A stretch of DNA of 64,000 bases. It comes from Enchytraeus crypticus (lineage: Eukaryota > Annelida > Clitellata > Enchytraeida > Enchytraeidae). Of this stretch, positions 61,960 to 64,000 are shown piece by piece. The translations under genes were made by a program, and so were the position numbers. The number at the start of each line of letters is the position of its first letter. Positions within the stretch are counted from its first letter, which is position 1. The stretch is taken from the NCBI GenBank assembly GCA_905160935.1, contig CAJHZI010000533.1, positions 2,322,001 through 2,386,000 on the forward strand, in the 5' to 3' direction. The notes under the pieces are model-generated. The model was not told the origin of the DNA. It made no database searches and worked only from the letters and a program-made list of their open reading frames with translations.

Positions 61960-62160
61960 TATTCTCCCTAGTATTCAGCCAAGCGGCAGGTCCAAGGTAC
62001 AAAGTTCTACTTACGTGCTGCTTTCACGCTCCATAAAGAGCACACCAGTGACACCATGCATCGATTAACGAGTTAATCCCTTCACAAACGACTATACCAT
62101 ACCCACACCTTAATGTAGCCTATAGCCTGGAAATAATGTGACTTCTGATGTGGTTTGTTA
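61960..62160 (+). repeat. Repeat C, diverged partial copy
   Basis: ggcaggtccaaggtac, ctccataaagagcac, aatgtagcctatagcctgg and ttctgatgtggttt in the repeat C order, with changes. Confidence 0.55.
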
Positions 62161-62344
62161 TTATTATTATCATTATTATTACTACTATTATTATTATTGT
62201 TTAATTAATAGTATGATTATTTTGACTAAGTACGTATAATTTCTATAGGATTATTTATATCGTTTCATCCATTTGGATATTGTATTACGTGTCGGATGTA
62301 TGATTACACTAAAAAGAGTTTTGTTTCAATAGGTTTTACTGTGT

Positions 62345-62640
62345 GTTTTGTTGTCTCGGTCTCTCTCTCTCTCTATGTCTCTCTCTCTTTCTCTCTTTCT
62401 CAGTGCACTGCATTCTGGCAGGTCCATGGCATGTTGCCCCACCATTCTTCTCTGTCTTTAGTTTGCCTCTTAATGTCCACATATGAGTGGATCTCTAAAT
62501 CATCTAACTTTTTTAAATCTCGGTCTACCTCTGCTTCTCTTTCCTTCCATTCAACCTTCTATGACCTCTTTTAGTAAACCTCGCCCTCCCTAAAATGTGT
62601 CCTATTCAGCTCTTCTTCATATTCCATTATGATTTTTGTT
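62345..62640 (-). mobile_element. 3' end of RTE-like LINE family L-ag
   Basis: A (ct) tract then cagtgcactgcattctggca, ggtccatggcatgttgcc, catatgagtggatctctaaa; the reverse complement of the 3' ends at 51915 and 31310, extending into the coding part. Confidence 0.72.
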
Positions 62641-62869
62641 GTAATTTCAATAACTTCATCTTTTTGGAGATCATTTGTTGTTATTTCTAGAAATTTGTTA
62701 ACTTTTGCTTTTAAATTGTTTCATTATTTGTTACTTATTATTATTATTATTATAATTCAAAAGAAGGTCCATTCGTATCCTGACCCTAGTTAAACTGGTA
62801 TTTAAGGGAAGAAGAAGATGATGATGATGATTATTAGTATTATTAGTATTATTAGTATTATTATCATTA
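62641..62869. repeat. (ATT/ATG)n low-complexity DNA
   Basis: att and gat trinucleotide runs at 62730-62750 and 62815-62870. Confidence 0.6.
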
Positions 62870-63028
62870 TTTGCTTGAGAGTAAAATCTCGGACATTAAC
62901 TGGACTTTTTATACGCAAAATGATCTAAATTGCCTAGCGGTTTAAATATGTGGAATTAAACATGAGAGATATCAACATAGTTGATCACTTCACTATAATG
63001 CGTGTTTACATTTTACTTTTACTTATTG
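62870..63028 (+). mobile_element. SINE family A, 5'-truncated
   Basis: Begins inside the body (gagagtaaaatctcggacat) and runs to the tail cactataatgcgtg. No tRNA-like head. Confidence 0.75.
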
Positions 63029-63092
63029 GCTTCTGTACTTATAGATTTTACAGAATTTTTGTTATTGTTGTTTTGGCTAACAAGACTCGTAG

Positions 63093-63281
63093 GTGATTGT
63101 ACTGGAAACAGGCCTGGCCCTCATGTCTCCATGTGTACCAGCACGAAGCTTTGATAAATGGTTTGTAGGTCGACAGGACGAGCTATTATCGACGGCTGAT
63201 TTGACAGGAAAGCTGGGCGGATATCGAACTATTGATATTCACCCAACCGCCGATATACACACTGATCATATTTTGAAATAG
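63093..63281 (+). CDS. Candidate terminal coding exon, unrecognised protein
   Basis: Opens after an acceptor (ggctaacaagactcgtag) and ends with TAG at 63279. The 62 codons (VIVLETGLALMSPCVPARS, FDKWFVGRQDELLS, TADLTGKLGGYRTIDIHP) are of mixed composition and much less AT-biased than the flanks, which is why I take it for a real exon. It begins with GTG in phase 0, so it needs an upstream exon, which I could not place. No family is recognised. Confidence 0.42.
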   Translation: MIVLETGLALMSPCVPARSFDKWFVGRQDELLSTADLTGKLGGYRTIDIHPTADIHTDHILK

Positions 63282-63436
63282 TGCTATCAAATCTCCCTTT
63301 GTCTCCTTATCTGTCTCAGTCTTTCTCTGTCTCTGTCTGTGTCTCTCTCAGTCTCGCTATTCTGTCTCCTGAGTGATGCCCCTTCTATCTCAAATGTTGT
63401 TGCCTCTCTCTTTTGTCTCTCTCTCTCTCTTTTGAA

Positions 63437-63672
63437 TGTCGTAATAGCGTAGGGGTAACGTAATGAAGTTTTAAATGACAAATCCTGAGGTGAATTGCAA
63501 CCTCGTGGGTTCGAATCCGACCGCGCTGATCTGAGAGTAAAATCTCGGACATTCACTGGACTGGTTATACGGAAAATGGTCTAAATTGCCTAACGGATTA
63601 AACAATGTGGTTTTAAAAGTGATAGATATCAACATAGTTGATTATTCACTATAATGCGTTTTTACTTTACTT
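63437..63672 (+). mobile_element. SINE family A, full length
   Basis: A-box-like tagcgtaggggtaacg, B box gggttcgaatcc, body gctgatctgagagtaaaatc and gcctaacggattaaac, tail cactataatgcg followed by a t-rich end. Best preserved tRNA-like head of the plus-strand copies. Confidence 0.82.
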
Positions 63673-64000
63673 TCTTTTTCTGTTCTTTTCTGTCTCTGTC
63701 CACCTCTCAGTGTCACTTTCAGGCTCTTTGTTCTCCTTCAGTGCTCGAATTTGCTTTCTCGTATTTCGATGGATAATATGATTTGATTTATTTCGGCACA
63801 AAAGACATCGTGGATTAAAAGCGAAACGAATGTTGAATTGAAATAGTTTGATTTTAAACGATTGACTGATTTTTAATCTCCTACATGTACTTTTTCCACT
63901 CATCTCTTTCACTCTCTCAGCCTCTGTATCACTTATTTTTTCACTGTCCCTCTCACAAATTCCACTTGCATTATATATTAGTCTCACATATTCTCTGCCT
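63673..64000. other. Right edge, no recognised feature
   Basis: CT-rich sequence with an open minus frame of basic and acidic residues driven by composition. No gene supported. Confidence 0.4.

Overview
The window is animal (metazoan) nuclear DNA, almost certainly from an invertebrate. It is AT-rich, its genes have GT-AG introns of roughly 0.1-1.9 kb, and it carries decayed CR1/L2-like, RTE-like and restriction-endonuclease-type non-LTR retrotransposons, tRNA-derived SINEs and many minisatellites. I cannot name the species. No ribosomal RNA, CRISPR, operon or bacterial signal is present.

Five protein-coding genes can be supported. Four were assembled by joining exons across splice sites with compatible phases. 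On the minus strand: (1) 5' exons of an ANP32-type leucine-rich acidic nuclear phosphoprotein (76-1948, runs off the left edge). (2) A complete 12-exon MIER (mesoderm induction early response) homologue, 8244-22123, 924 codons, with the family N-terminal box, acidic stretch, ELM2, SANT and a long C-terminal extension. (3) A two-exon gene for a small single-pass membrane protein, 30348-32135. (4) A BTB-BACK-Kelch protein in one long exon, 41782-43811. On the plus strand: (5) a three-exon, 66-residue twin-CX9C protein resembling NDUFAF8 (mitochondrial complex I assembly), 50537-53435. A possible terminal exon of an unrecognised gene lies at 63093-63281.

Layout: 0-2 kb ANP32; 2.4-5.5 kb RTE-like LINE relic with a SINE in it; 8.2-22.1 kb MIER, whose introns hold several tandem arrays, two of which duplicate the gene's own splice sites; 22.6-28 kb a cluster of LINE fragments (one with a REL endonuclease tail, one CR1/L2-like copy with an inverted RT half, one RTE-like tail); 30.3-32.1 kb the small membrane gene; 33-41 kb repeat-rich intergenic DNA including an array of TCACGTGA palindromes; 41.8-43.8 kb the Kelch gene, followed by a 1.46 kb near-perfect palindrome; 47-49 kb minisatellite, LINE tail and SINE; 50.5-53.4 kb the NDUFAF8-like gene; 53.7-55.6 kb a CR1-like LINE; 57-57.7 kb an in-frame 57-bp satellite next to a 266-bp terminal-inverted-repeat element with a 9-bp target duplication; 59.4-61.2 kb a 41-bp satellite invaded by other repeats; and a repeat-rich right end.

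The host genes look unrelated in function (chromatin/phosphatase regulation, HDAC co-repression, ubiquitin-ligase adaptor, complex I assembly). The window reads as an ordinary gene-poor animal locus shaped by repeats. The most notable signals are the long palindrome, the minisatellites that copy splice sites, the non-autonomous DNA element, and the short multi-exon genes.
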